Assembly (NCBI GenBank): GCA_041743485.1
Contig: JBGTMR010000103.1
Location: forward strand, 1 to 5,622
Length of the DNA stretch: 5,622 nucleotides
DNA from: JANDLT01 sp041743485
Lineage (GTDB): Bacteria > Acidobacteriota > Blastocatellia > Pyrinomonadales > Pyrinomonadaceae
Direction: 5' to 3'
Made by a program: the position numbers and the translations under genes. The notes below the pieces were generated by a model, which saw nothing but the letters and a program-made list of their open reading frames with translations, was not told where the DNA came from and made no database searches. Within the stretch, counting starts at the first letter, position 1. Every line of letters starts with the position of its first letter. Below, piece after piece: positions 1-5,622 of the stretch.

Positions 1-1634
1 GACGGGTCAATTCCCGTTTCACGCAACGCGCGATTGAGGTCGCCGTCGTGACGCGCCGCCGCTTCGATGAAACCGGAAAGCCTACGGTCGCCGAGTGAAA
101 ATAAAGCTTGTTCGTGCGCGATGCGCGCCGACATCATGCGAACCTCGACGTTGGGAATGCGTGCCATGTTCTTCGCCACCGTTTTCAAACGACGCTTCAA
201 CTCGCGTTCTTCGCAAATCGGCTCCCACTGAAACGGCGTGTTCGGCTTCGGGCAGAAACCGTTGAGACTCGGAATGATTTTCCCGACGCGCCCGAAACCT
301 TTGCCCGCCTCAACCATGCGGTCGCGCACGCGCTCAACGAACGCGACCATCTCATGCAAATCGTCTTCGTCTTCCGTAGGCAAGCCGACCATCATATAAA
401 GCTTCATCGTCAACATCCCGCGCTCGAAAATCGAACCGCAGATGTCCACGATTTCATCATTCGTTAAATTTTTGTTGATGACTTTGCGGAGTCTATCCGA
501 ACCCGTCTCCGGGGCGACCGCGATTTGCTGGTCACGCGATTCGACGAGGGCATCCATCAATTCATCGGAAATCTGGTCAAGCCGCAAAGATGATACAGAG
601 ATGCGATATTCCATCTCCCTCAGCCCGCGCAAAATCTCGCTGATTTCGGGGTGGTCACACACCGCCGTCGAAACCAGACCGATTTTATCCGTTCGACCGC
701 GCCACTCGCGCGCTTTCGCTAAAACATCACGCGCGGGTACGACTCTGGGGGGCCAGTAGTTATAACCCGCCCAGCAGAAGCGACAACCTTGCGAACAGCC
801 GCGCGAAATCTCGACCAACAAACGCTCGCCCATTTCAGCCGTTGGCGACCATATCACCGACGACGGCGCGAAAACCTGTTCACGTCTCAAGGCTTCGACG
901 AGTTCCGCATCGCCGCGCTTCATCGCGCGACGCAAGGAACCTTCCTTCGGATTTTCACTCGAAACGGCGCGCCCGACCGTCTGTGTCACCCCGTCGCGGT
1001 TCGGCGTGTATGCGCGCACGATTCCATCATCGTCATACTCGACATCATAAAACGACGGCACATAAAATCCGCGCCCGCGTGCGGCGAGTGTCTCAAGTAA
1101 TTCTTCGCGCGTGCCTTCGCAATCGAAAATCGCATCCACTAATTGCACGGCTAAAACTTCGCCTTCACCGACCGCGACGACATCGGTAAAGTCCGCGATA
1201 GGTTCGGGGTTAAGCGATGCCGCCGCCCCGCCCATCACGATGAGCGGGTCATGCGCCGTGCGTTCGCGCGCCCATAAAGGAATGCCCGCGAGGTGCATCA
1301 GTCGCGCCATGTTCAGGTAATCGGTTTCAAACGAAATCGAAAACGCGACGACATCGAAATCACGCACGCGGGTTTGCGTCTCAAACGAAAGAAGCGGCGT
1401 GCGTGTCTTCTCGTGTTCGCGCCCGTCGCGCTCACAGGGCAGAAACGCGCGTTCACATGCAACGTCCGGCATCAAATTAAAAATTTCATACAACGCCTGA
1501 AACCCTAAATTCGCCATCCCGACTTCGTAAGTATTCGGATAGACGAGGGCGATACGCAAAGCCGCACCACGTTTAGTGATATAGCCTTCTTCGGTAGAGA
1601 GTTTCTGACGGATATTTTCGACGATTTTTTTCAT
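1..1634 (-). CDS. Radical SAM protein of the TIGR03960-like family (YgiQ-like architecture), 3' end outside window
   Basis: I translated this frame by hand: it starts at ATG 1634-1632 and stays open for 544 codons to the left edge, so the C-terminus is missing. The N-terminal part has a cobalamin-binding-like Rossmann pattern: RIALVYPNTYEVGMANLGFQ at about residues 27-46, then PLIVMGGAAAS and a VGEGE turn. The radical SAM core carries a CxxxCxxC cluster motif, RGCSQGCRFCWAGYNY, with C280, C284 and C287 as the expected [4Fe-4S] ligands. Further on are APETGSDRLRK and LYMMVGLPTEDEDD, both typical of this fold. I see no DxHxxG cobalamin ligand motif, so B12 binding is uncertain. The family is known as an uncharacterised radical SAM group, often encoded near a DUF2344 protein or RNase G and ribosomal protein genes; those would lie to the left and cannot be checked. 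No Shine-Dalgarno sequence precedes the ATG, and the heptamer array ends only 7 bases upstream. Substrate unknown. Confidence 0.88.
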   Translation of the reverse strand, partial: MKKIVENIRQKLSTEEGYITKRGAALRIALVYPNTYEVGMANLGFQALYEIFNLMPDVACERAFLPCERDGREHEKTRTPLLSFETQTRVRDFDVVAFSISFETDYLNMARLMHLAGIPLWARERTAHDPLIVMGGAAASLNPEPIADFTDVVAVGEGEVLAVQLVDAIFDCEGTREELLETLAARGRGFYVPSFYDVEYDDDGIVRAYTPNRDGVTQTVGRAVSSENPKEGSLRRAMKRGDAELVEALRREQVFAPSSVIWSPTAEMGERLLVEISRGCSQGCRFCWAGYNYWPPRVVPARDVLAKAREWRGRTDKIGLVSTAVCDHPEISEILRGLREMEYRISVSSLRLDQISDELMDALVESRDQQIAVAPETGSDRLRKVINKNLTNDEIVDICGSIFERGMLTMKLYMMVGLPTEDEDDLHEMVAFVERVRDRMVEAGKGFGRVGKIIPSLNGFCPKPNTPFQWEPICEERELKRRLKTVAKNMARIPNVEVRMMSARIAHEQALFSLGDRRLSGFIEAAARHDGDLNRALRETGIDP

Positions 1635-1641
1635 AAACGAA

Positions 1642-1773
1642 CAGTGGTCAGTGGTCAGTGGTCAGTGGTCAGTGGTCAGTGGTCAGTGGTCAGTGGTCAG
1701 TGGTCAGTGGTCAGTGGTCAGTGGTCAGTGGTCAGTGGTCAGTGGTCAGTGGTCAGTGGTCAGTGGTCAGTGG
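1642..1773 (+). repeat. Perfect 7-bp tandem repeat array (CAGTGGT)18.9
   Basis: The unit CAGTGGT recurs without one mismatch from 1642 to 1767 (18 copies), followed by CAGTGG at 1768-1773. The array begins 7 bases upstream of the radical SAM start codon. Read on the plus strand it is G-rich (three G and one C per unit). Read on the minus strand, the direction of the genes, it contains a TGA stop in every frame within 21 bases. Heptameric short tandem repeats are a known class in cyanobacteria and other phyla; I infer only that this array is analogous, not that it is the same family. Perfect copies imply recent expansion or ongoing homogenisation, and copy number may vary between strains. Confidence 0.97.
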
Positions 1774-1797
1774 AGGGAAGCATACGAACGTCTCAAA

Positions 1798-1864
1798 GGT
1801 TTCACACTGACTACATTGGCAGGCAAGATGTTGGCGCGAAGCGGCGTGGTTTCATACTGACCAC
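1798..1864 (+). repeat. Pair of 17-bp imperfect direct repeats, 50 bp apart
   Basis: GGTTTCACACTGACTAC at 1798-1814 and GGTTTCATACTGACCAC at 1848-1864 differ at two positions, both C/T differences. Their offset is exactly 50 bases. The second copy runs into the inverted heptamer block, and the ACTGACYAC part of both resembles the heptamer in inverted orientation. The first copy may therefore be a decayed version of the right end of the element. Confidence 0.7.
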
Positions 1865-1872
1865 TGACCACT
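1856..1872 (-). repeat. Inverted copy of the heptamer repeat, overlapping the rpoD stop codon
   Basis: On the minus strand these 17 bases read AGTGGTCAGTGGTCAGT, an exact match to about 2.4 units of the array but in the opposite orientation. The first two bases on that strand (1872, 1871) are the A and G of the rpoD TAG stop codon. In a transcript running leftward from rpoD this segment could pair perfectly with any of many registers of the downstream array. Confidence 0.93.
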
Positions 1873-3637
1873 ACTTCAATGTTTCATCAACAAACGCCTT
1901 CAGTTTGCGTGAGCGCGCCGGATGACGCAACTTGCGAAGGGCTTTGGCTTCGATTTGGCGTATGCGTTCGCGCGTCACGGCGAAGCTTTGCCCGACTTCT
2001 TCGAGCGTGTGTTCGCTGCCCGTCGTGCCTAAGCCGAAGCGCATTTTGATGACACGTTCTTCGCGTGGCGTGAGCGTCGCTAAAACCTCGTTCGTTATTT
2101 CGCGCAGGTTAGATGCGACAACCGAGTCGGCGGGGTTGACGATAGTTTTATCTTCGAGCAAATCGCCGAGATGCGAATCGGCTTCTTCACCGATAGGCGT
2201 TTCGAGTGAAATCGGTTCTTGCGCGATTTTTAAGACCTTGCGAACCTTTGAAACCGGAATCTCCATTTTGCGCGCAATCTCTTCGCTCGTCGGTTCGTGT
2301 CCGAGTTCTTGGACGAGGGCGCGCGATGTGCGAATCAATTTGTTTATCGTCTCGATCATATGGACGGGGATGCGAATCGTGCGGGCTTGGTCGGCAATCG
2401 CGCGCGTGATTGCCTGACGTATCCACCACGTCGCGTAAGTCGAAAACTTATAACCGCGCCGCCACTCGAACTTTTCCACCGCCCGCATCAAGCCGATGTT
2501 GCCTTCTTGAATCAAATCTAAAAACTGCATTCCGCGATTCGTGTATTTCTTGGCGATAGAGACGACAAGGCGCAGGTTGGCTTCCGTCAGTTCGCGTTTC
2601 GCCTGACCCGATTCGATTTCGCCTTTGGTGATGATTTGCAAACTGCGTTTGATTTCAAGCGGGGCGATGCGGTGCGTCTTTTCGAGTTCTTTAAGTTTCG
2701 CGTGCGCCGCTTCGATATATCCATTGACTTCCGCGACGAGTTCGGGCTTCGATTTCGTGGCGCGACGACTTAGCTTCTCGGTACTCGTTTCGATGTCGCG
2801 CTCTGCGGCGCGGACTTCTTTATGAACATTGCGAATCGCTTCGATGAGACGTTGCCGCGCGCGTTCCGTCAGACTCAAGCCCGTGATTTCCTGCGCGATT
2901 TCGAGCCGCCCGCGTGCGACCTTGCGACGCAACCTTGCGAGTTTGTATCTGTCACCGTCATCTTTCACACCGGCATTTTTTATGTCCGCATGTTCGTCGG
3001 AAAGCTTGTCCCAATTCTCCAGACTCTCCGCGAACAATCGTTTGATATTGCCGATGCCTTCGGTCGTCCACTGTAAATACTCGCCCGCTCTGTCGTCCGA
3101 TTGTTCGGTCAGTTCGGCTTGCTCGGAGAAGGTCACGATGTCACGAATGTTCAATCGTCCGCGCTCTAATTCCGTGCCGATTTCAATCAAAGCCTGCACC
3201 GCAATCGGTGAGCGCGTTATCGCTTTTCGCGTTTTCATTTGACCGCGCTCGATGCGCTTGGCGATAGAGACTTCGCCCGCACGGTTAAGCAACGGCACGA
3301 CGCCCATCTCGCGCAGATAGACGCGCACCGGGTCGCTGTTCTTCTCCATCGCTCCGGCGGACAAATCCAACGCGGCTTCTTCCGCATCGTCGTCCGTCTC
3401 GGCATCATCCGCGTCAACCGGATTGGTCGCCACGACTTGTTCGATAAGATGCCTGTCGTCGCCGACGTGAATGTTCGCGCCTTCGAGTTTTAACAGCACG
3501 TCCTCAATGTCATCGGGCGAGACCATCGAATCGGGCATCGCCTGATTGAGGTCGTCGAACGTCAGAAACTTTTTGTCGCCGCCGATTTGCAGTAATCGCT
3601 CGACAACTTTGTCTTGGTCTTTATCTTGCATCTTCAA
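1871..3637 (-). CDS. rpoD: Primary RNA polymerase sigma factor RpoD (sigma-70, group 1)
   Basis: RpoD binds core RNA polymerase and directs it to housekeeping promoters. The 588-residue product has the full group 1 layout. Region 1.1 is at about residues 10-66, followed by an acidic stretch (75-91). Region 1.2 is at about 102-132 (DPVRVYLREMG), followed by a non-conserved region of roughly 200 residues. Region 2 runs from about E352 to 427, including Y401, W404, W405, Q408 and T411, which align with the -10 melting and recognition residues Y430, W433, W434, Q437 and T440 of E. coli. Region 3 follows, then region 4 from about 522, with its helix-turn-helix at 544-571. R556, E557, R560 and Q561 match the E. 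coli -35 contact residues R584, E585, R588 and Q589, so TTGACA/TATAAT-type promoters are expected. The start could be TTG at 3637 or, two codons later, ATG at 3631 (586 aa); I slightly prefer the ATG, and neither has a clear Shine-Dalgarno sequence. The gene follows dnaG by 59 bases and is probably co-transcribed. Its stop TAG overlaps the inverted repeat. Confidence 0.98.
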   Translation of the reverse strand: MKMQDKDQDKVVERLLQIGGDKKFLTFDDLNQAMPDSMVSPDDIEDVLLKLEGANIHVGDDRHLIEQVVATNPVDADDAETDDDAEEAALDLSAGAMEKNSDPVRVYLREMGVVPLLNRAGEVSIAKRIERGQMKTRKAITRSPIAVQALIEIGTELERGRLNIRDIVTFSEQAELTEQSDDRAGEYLQWTTEGIGNIKRLFAESLENWDKLSDEHADIKNAGVKDDGDRYKLARLRRKVARGRLEIAQEITGLSLTERARQRLIEAIRNVHKEVRAAERDIETSTEKLSRRATKSKPELVAEVNGYIEAAHAKLKELEKTHRIAPLEIKRSLQIITKGEIESGQAKRELTEANLRLVVSIAKKYTNRGMQFLDLIQEGNIGLMRAVEKFEWRRGYKFSTYATWWIRQAITRAIADQARTIRIPVHMIETINKLIRTSRALVQELGHEPTSEEIARKMEIPVSKVRKVLKIAQEPISLETPIGEEADSHLGDLLEDKTIVNPADSVVASNLREITNEVLATLTPREERVIKMRFGLGTTGSEHTLEEVGQSFAVTRERIRQIEAKALRKLRHPARSRKLKAFVDETLK

Positions 3638-3645
3638 TCGTTTCG

Positions 3646-3662
3646 TTTTACACGCCGTAAAA
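3646..3662 (-). promoter_or_regulatory. Small A/T-rich hairpin just upstream of rpoD
   Basis: TTTTAC and GTAAAA form a perfect 6-bp stem around a 5-base loop in the dnaG-rpoD spacer. No U-tract follows it, so it is not a standard intrinsic terminator. It ends 8 bases before the TTG start (3637) and 14 before the ATG (3631), covering the usual ribosome-binding position. It might influence rpoD translation or mark an RNA processing site, but a stem this AT-rich is weak and could be chance. Confidence 0.35.
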
Positions 3663-3696
3663 TTTCAAGCTGCGGCATCGTCGCTTTGCCATTCTA

Positions 3697-5571
3697 TTAA
3701 ACTCTTGCGCCGCCTGTCGCTTCGCGCGGCAAAGCGTTCGCGCGCCGTTTCGATAATTCAAGCCGTTCGTTCATCACTTCATGCAAGCGCGTCATATCGC
3801 CCGTCCGTTCCGCCGCGCGTTCGGCGGTTCGCAATTCATCTATGCGACGGTCAATGCTCATCAAGCGCAAAGTCATCAAACAACTTTCGGCTTTGGCGAT
3901 GTGGTCGTCCGCCGCTTCGTCCGCGTCGCGCCCGACATCGCTCATCAAAAGCAGCGGCACGATGTCCGCCGCCGTCGCATCGTTCGCCGTCTCTTCAACT
4001 AACTTGGATGAATCAAATTCCATATCGCCCGTGTGCATTGCGTGAATAACTTCAAAGATGCGCGCCGATGCGAGTGTCGCATAGTCCGTCGGTTCGATGT
4101 GCGGCAGTATCACCCGACGAACTTCCGCGTCACTGACAAGAAGTTCGAGCAGTTGTTGTTCGGCGATTGTTAAGCGCGGCGGGGGAGCGACGTGCGCGGT
4201 TTCTTGTTGATGATTGGCGGCGTGGCGTTGTGTGGCACGCGCGGCGGCGTTGCCGCGAATCTGCTCCCACAATCCCGTGCGAAGCGAAGCGTCAACGCGC
4301 AGTGTGTCCATCGCTACATCGAAAAACTCGCGGCGTTGAATCGGATTTTTGACAATGCCGAGCGCGGGCATGACTTCTTCGACCGCCGCCGACTTATCCG
4401 GCGGATGATTCAAATCGCGTTCGCGCACTGCTTGTTCAAGAATGAATTGAATGTGAGAAATCGCCGCCCCGCGTCGCCTGTGATACTCGTCCGCACCCGC
4501 CGTTCTGATGAAGTCGTCAGGGTCTAAGTTGTCCGGCAAGACCAGCACCTTAACTTCAAAACCTTCGTTCAAAAGCACTTCCGTCGCCCGCCGCGCCGCG
4601 TTCAAACCCGCTTTATCGCCGTCGTAATTGATGACGATTTTCTTTGTGAAGCGGCTTAAAAGTTTCCCCTGTCCATCCGTCAAAGCCGTTCCCAAACTCG
4701 CCGCGACATTACGCACGCCCGCTTGATACAACATCACGAGGTCGAGATAACCTTCAACCAGAATCGCAAACTTGCGCTTTCTGATTTCCGCGTTCGCCTG
4801 AAACAGCCCGTACAAATGTCGCCCTTTGGTATAAGCGATTGTCTCCGGCGAGTTCAAATACTTAGGCTCACCGTCCGGCGACATCGTGCGCCCGCCGAAC
4901 GCGACGGCACGCCCGCGCACATCCAACACGGGGAAAATCACACGCCCGCGAAAGCGGTCATAAAAGCCGCCGTTATCTTTTTTAACCACCAACCCGCTCG
5001 CCTCAAGTTGCTTGTCAGTTGCGCCTTTCGACTTCAAATGATTTAACAATCCATCCCATCTGTCCGGCGCGAAACCGATGCGAAACGCCGCGCGCGTTTC
5101 ATCCGTCAGCCCGCGCCGCGCGATGTATTCACGACACGCGCGCGCATCACCCGTCGTTCCATCCAACTGCGCTTCCCACCATTCCAAAGCCCAACCGTTA
5201 AGCTTGACGACATCATCAATCTCACGCTTCCGCGCATCATCTTTCTTCTTCTGCTCATCCGCACGTTCGCCCTGTTCCGTCTGCGGAAGCGGCACGCCGA
5301 CCTTTTCCGCGACCATCTTTATCGCTTCGGGAAACGATACGCGCTCCATCTCCATCACGAACGTGAACACGCTTCCGCCCTTCCCACACCCGAAGCACTT
5401 GAACGATTCACGCCCCGGATTCACCGCGAACGAAGGCGACTTCTCTTGATGAAACGGGCAACACGCCATCCAGTTCGCGCCCTTCTTCTGCAACTGCACA
5501 TAGTCCGACACGACACGCACGATGTCGGCTTGACGCTTCAAATCTTCGATGAATGTTTCGGGAAATCTCAT
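3697..5571 (-). CDS. dnaG: DNA primase DnaG
   Basis: DnaG makes the short RNA primers for leading- and lagging-strand DNA synthesis, working with the replicative helicase DnaB. The 624-residue product (E. coli DnaG has 581) begins with the CHC2-type zinc-binding domain: CPFHQEKSPSF and FKCFGCGKGG supply C38, H41, C59 and C62 as ligands. The catalytic core follows, with YDRFRGRVIFPV at 204-215, then the PKYLNSPET motif at 236-244. The TOPRIM domain has LVEGYLDLVMLYQAG (E273, D277) and INYDGDKAG (D317, D319), the metal-binding acidic residues. A proline-containing linker near 450 leads to a helical C-terminal domain of about 150 residues, the expected DnaB-binding region. The ATG at 5571 puts the zinc motif at the usual distance from the N-terminus, although no Shine-Dalgarno sequence is visible. 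It is the first gene of a dnaG-rpoD pair. All key residues are present. Confidence 0.98.
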   Translation of the reverse strand: MRFPETFIEDLKRQADIVRVVSDYVQLQKKGANWMACCPFHQEKSPSFAVNPGRESFKCFGCGKGGSVFTFVMEMERVSFPEAIKMVAEKVGVPLPQTEQGERADEQKKKDDARKREIDDVVKLNGWALEWWEAQLDGTTGDARACREYIARRGLTDETRAAFRIGFAPDRWDGLLNHLKSKGATDKQLEASGLVVKKDNGGFYDRFRGRVIFPVLDVRGRAVAFGGRTMSPDGEPKYLNSPETIAYTKGRHLYGLFQANAEIRKRKFAILVEGYLDLVMLYQAGVRNVAASLGTALTDGQGKLLSRFTKKIVINYDGDKAGLNAARRATEVLLNEGFEVKVLVLPDNLDPDDFIRTAGADEYHRRRGAAISHIQFILEQAVRERDLNHPPDKSAAVEEVMPALGIVKNPIQRREFFDVAMDTLRVDASLRTGLWEQIRGNAAARATQRHAANHQQETAHVAPPPRLTIAEQQLLELLVSDAEVRRVILPHIEPTDYATLASARIFEVIHAMHTGDMEFDSSKLVEETANDATAADIVPLLLMSDVGRDADEAADDHIAKAESCLMTLRLMSIDRRIDELRTAERAAERTGDMTRLHEVMNERLELSKRRANALPREATGGARV

Positions 5572-5577
5572 ACACGA

Positions 5578-5599
5578 CTAATACGGTTCACACTTTATA
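5578..5599 (-). promoter_or_regulatory. Possible dnaG promoter -10 region
   Basis: The minus strand has TATAAA at 5599-5594 (five of six matches to TATAAT), 22 bases before the dnaG ATG, and a second AT-rich hexamer, TATTAG, at 5583-5578. Neither has a good -35 hexamer at 16-18 bases inside the window. A start from TATAAA would give a very short leader, consistent with the missing Shine-Dalgarno sequence. This rests on sequence resemblance only. Confidence 0.3.
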
Positions 5600-5612
5600 C
5601 GAGAAACTCTCG
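5600..5612. repeat. Short palindrome upstream of dnaG
   Basis: CGAGA and TCTCG flank a 3-base centre, directly adjacent to the TATAAA hexamer. It could be an operator or the remains of a hairpin from an upstream gene, but no U-tract follows in either direction. Five-base arms are easily found by chance. Confidence 0.3.
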
Positions 5613-5622
5613 GACGCTTTGA

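Larger units (their letters stand above)
1635..1870. other. Intergenic region filled by a repeat element (rpoD to radical SAM gene)
   Basis: This 236-base gap holds no credible gene. It consists of 7 unique bases next to the radical SAM start, a perfect heptamer array (1642-1773), an 82-base non-array spacer (1774-1855), and an inverted copy of the heptamer repeat that runs into the rpoD stop codon (1856-1872). Inverted heptamer copies at both ends make 1642-1872 look like one discrete element. I see no transposase, no obvious target-site duplication, no tRNA-like sequence, no U-tract terminator and no convincing promoter. A TATGCT hexamer on the minus strand (1784-1779) is the best -10 look-alike, but it has no good -35 partner. 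Confidence 0.6.

Noticed and set aside
108..1508. Several plus-strand open frames of 69-119 codons at the left end
   Set aside because: The minus strand here is one uninterrupted radical SAM reading frame with conserved motifs throughout. The plus-strand frames have low-complexity Arg/His-rich products.
1642..1773. CRISPR array
   Set aside because: The units are 7 bp and contiguous, without spacers, and there are no cas genes.
1774..1855. Promoter for the radical SAM gene
   Set aside because: TATGCT (1784-1779) has only four matches to the -10 consensus and no acceptable -35 at 16-18 bases. It is not strong enough to list as a feature.
1856..1872. Intrinsic terminator of rpoD
   Set aside because: The inverted repeat can pair with the array, but the loop is at least 82 bases and no U-tract follows, so it does not fit a Rho-independent terminator.
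1644..1925. Plus-strand open frames encoding a VSGQWSV repeat protein
   Set aside because: The repeat peptide is just the translation of the heptamer array, identical in all three frames. It begins at a GTG inside the array and runs antisense into the rpoD 3' end, with no ribosome-binding site.
1932..2417. 161-codon plus-strand open frame inside rpoD
   Set aside because: It lies wholly antisense to the conserved region 2-4 coding sequence of rpoD, with no recognisable domain. The open frame follows from the codon bias of the real gene.
3546..4049. 167-codon plus-strand open frame across the dnaG-rpoD junction
   Set aside because: It is antisense to the end of dnaG and the start of rpoD, and its Arg/Ser/Ala-rich composition is typical of a shadow frame.

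Overview
All three protein genes in this window lie on the minus strand. In transcription order, right to left, they are DNA primase dnaG (5571-3697), the primary sigma factor rpoD (3637-1871), and a radical SAM protein (from 1634 leftward) that is still open at the left edge. dnaG followed closely by rpoD is the core of the classical macromolecular-synthesis operon. No rpsU gene fits in the 51 bases visible upstream of dnaG. The window is therefore bacterial chromosomal housekeeping DNA, moderately GC-rich by eye. I cannot fix the phylum from the sequence alone. The style of RpoD, DnaG and the radical SAM protein would fit Acidobacteriota (Blastocatellia-like) or a similar environmental lineage, but that is a low-confidence inference.

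Region by region: 5572-5622 is the dnaG leader, with a weak -10-like hexamer next to a small 5+5 palindrome. 3697-5571 is dnaG, full length with all expected zinc-binding and TOPRIM residues. 3638-3696 is a 59-base spacer with a perfect 6-bp A/T-rich hairpin just before the rpoD start. 1871-3637 is rpoD, a full-length group 1 sigma factor. 1635-1870 is the only sizeable intergenic gap and is mostly repeat. 1-1634 is the radical SAM gene, uninterrupted for 544 codons.

The unusual part is the rpoD/radical SAM gap. It holds a perfect 7-bp tandem array (unit CAGTGGT, 18 full copies plus six bases of a nineteenth, 1642-1773), then an 82-base unique spacer, then a 17-base inverted copy of the same repeat (1856-1872). 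The inverted copy supplies the last two bases of the rpoD stop codon. The spacer side also carries two near-identical 17-mers exactly 50 bp apart. Together these look like a discrete repeat element, bounded by inverted repeats, lodged exactly between two genes. It could fold in RNA into a stem with many alternative registers. This is the best candidate here for something undescribed.

DnaG primes replication and RpoD directs housekeeping transcription. The radical SAM protein belongs to a widespread uncharacterised family. Its co-orientation suggests possible read-through from rpoD, but the repeat block may separate the two expression units.
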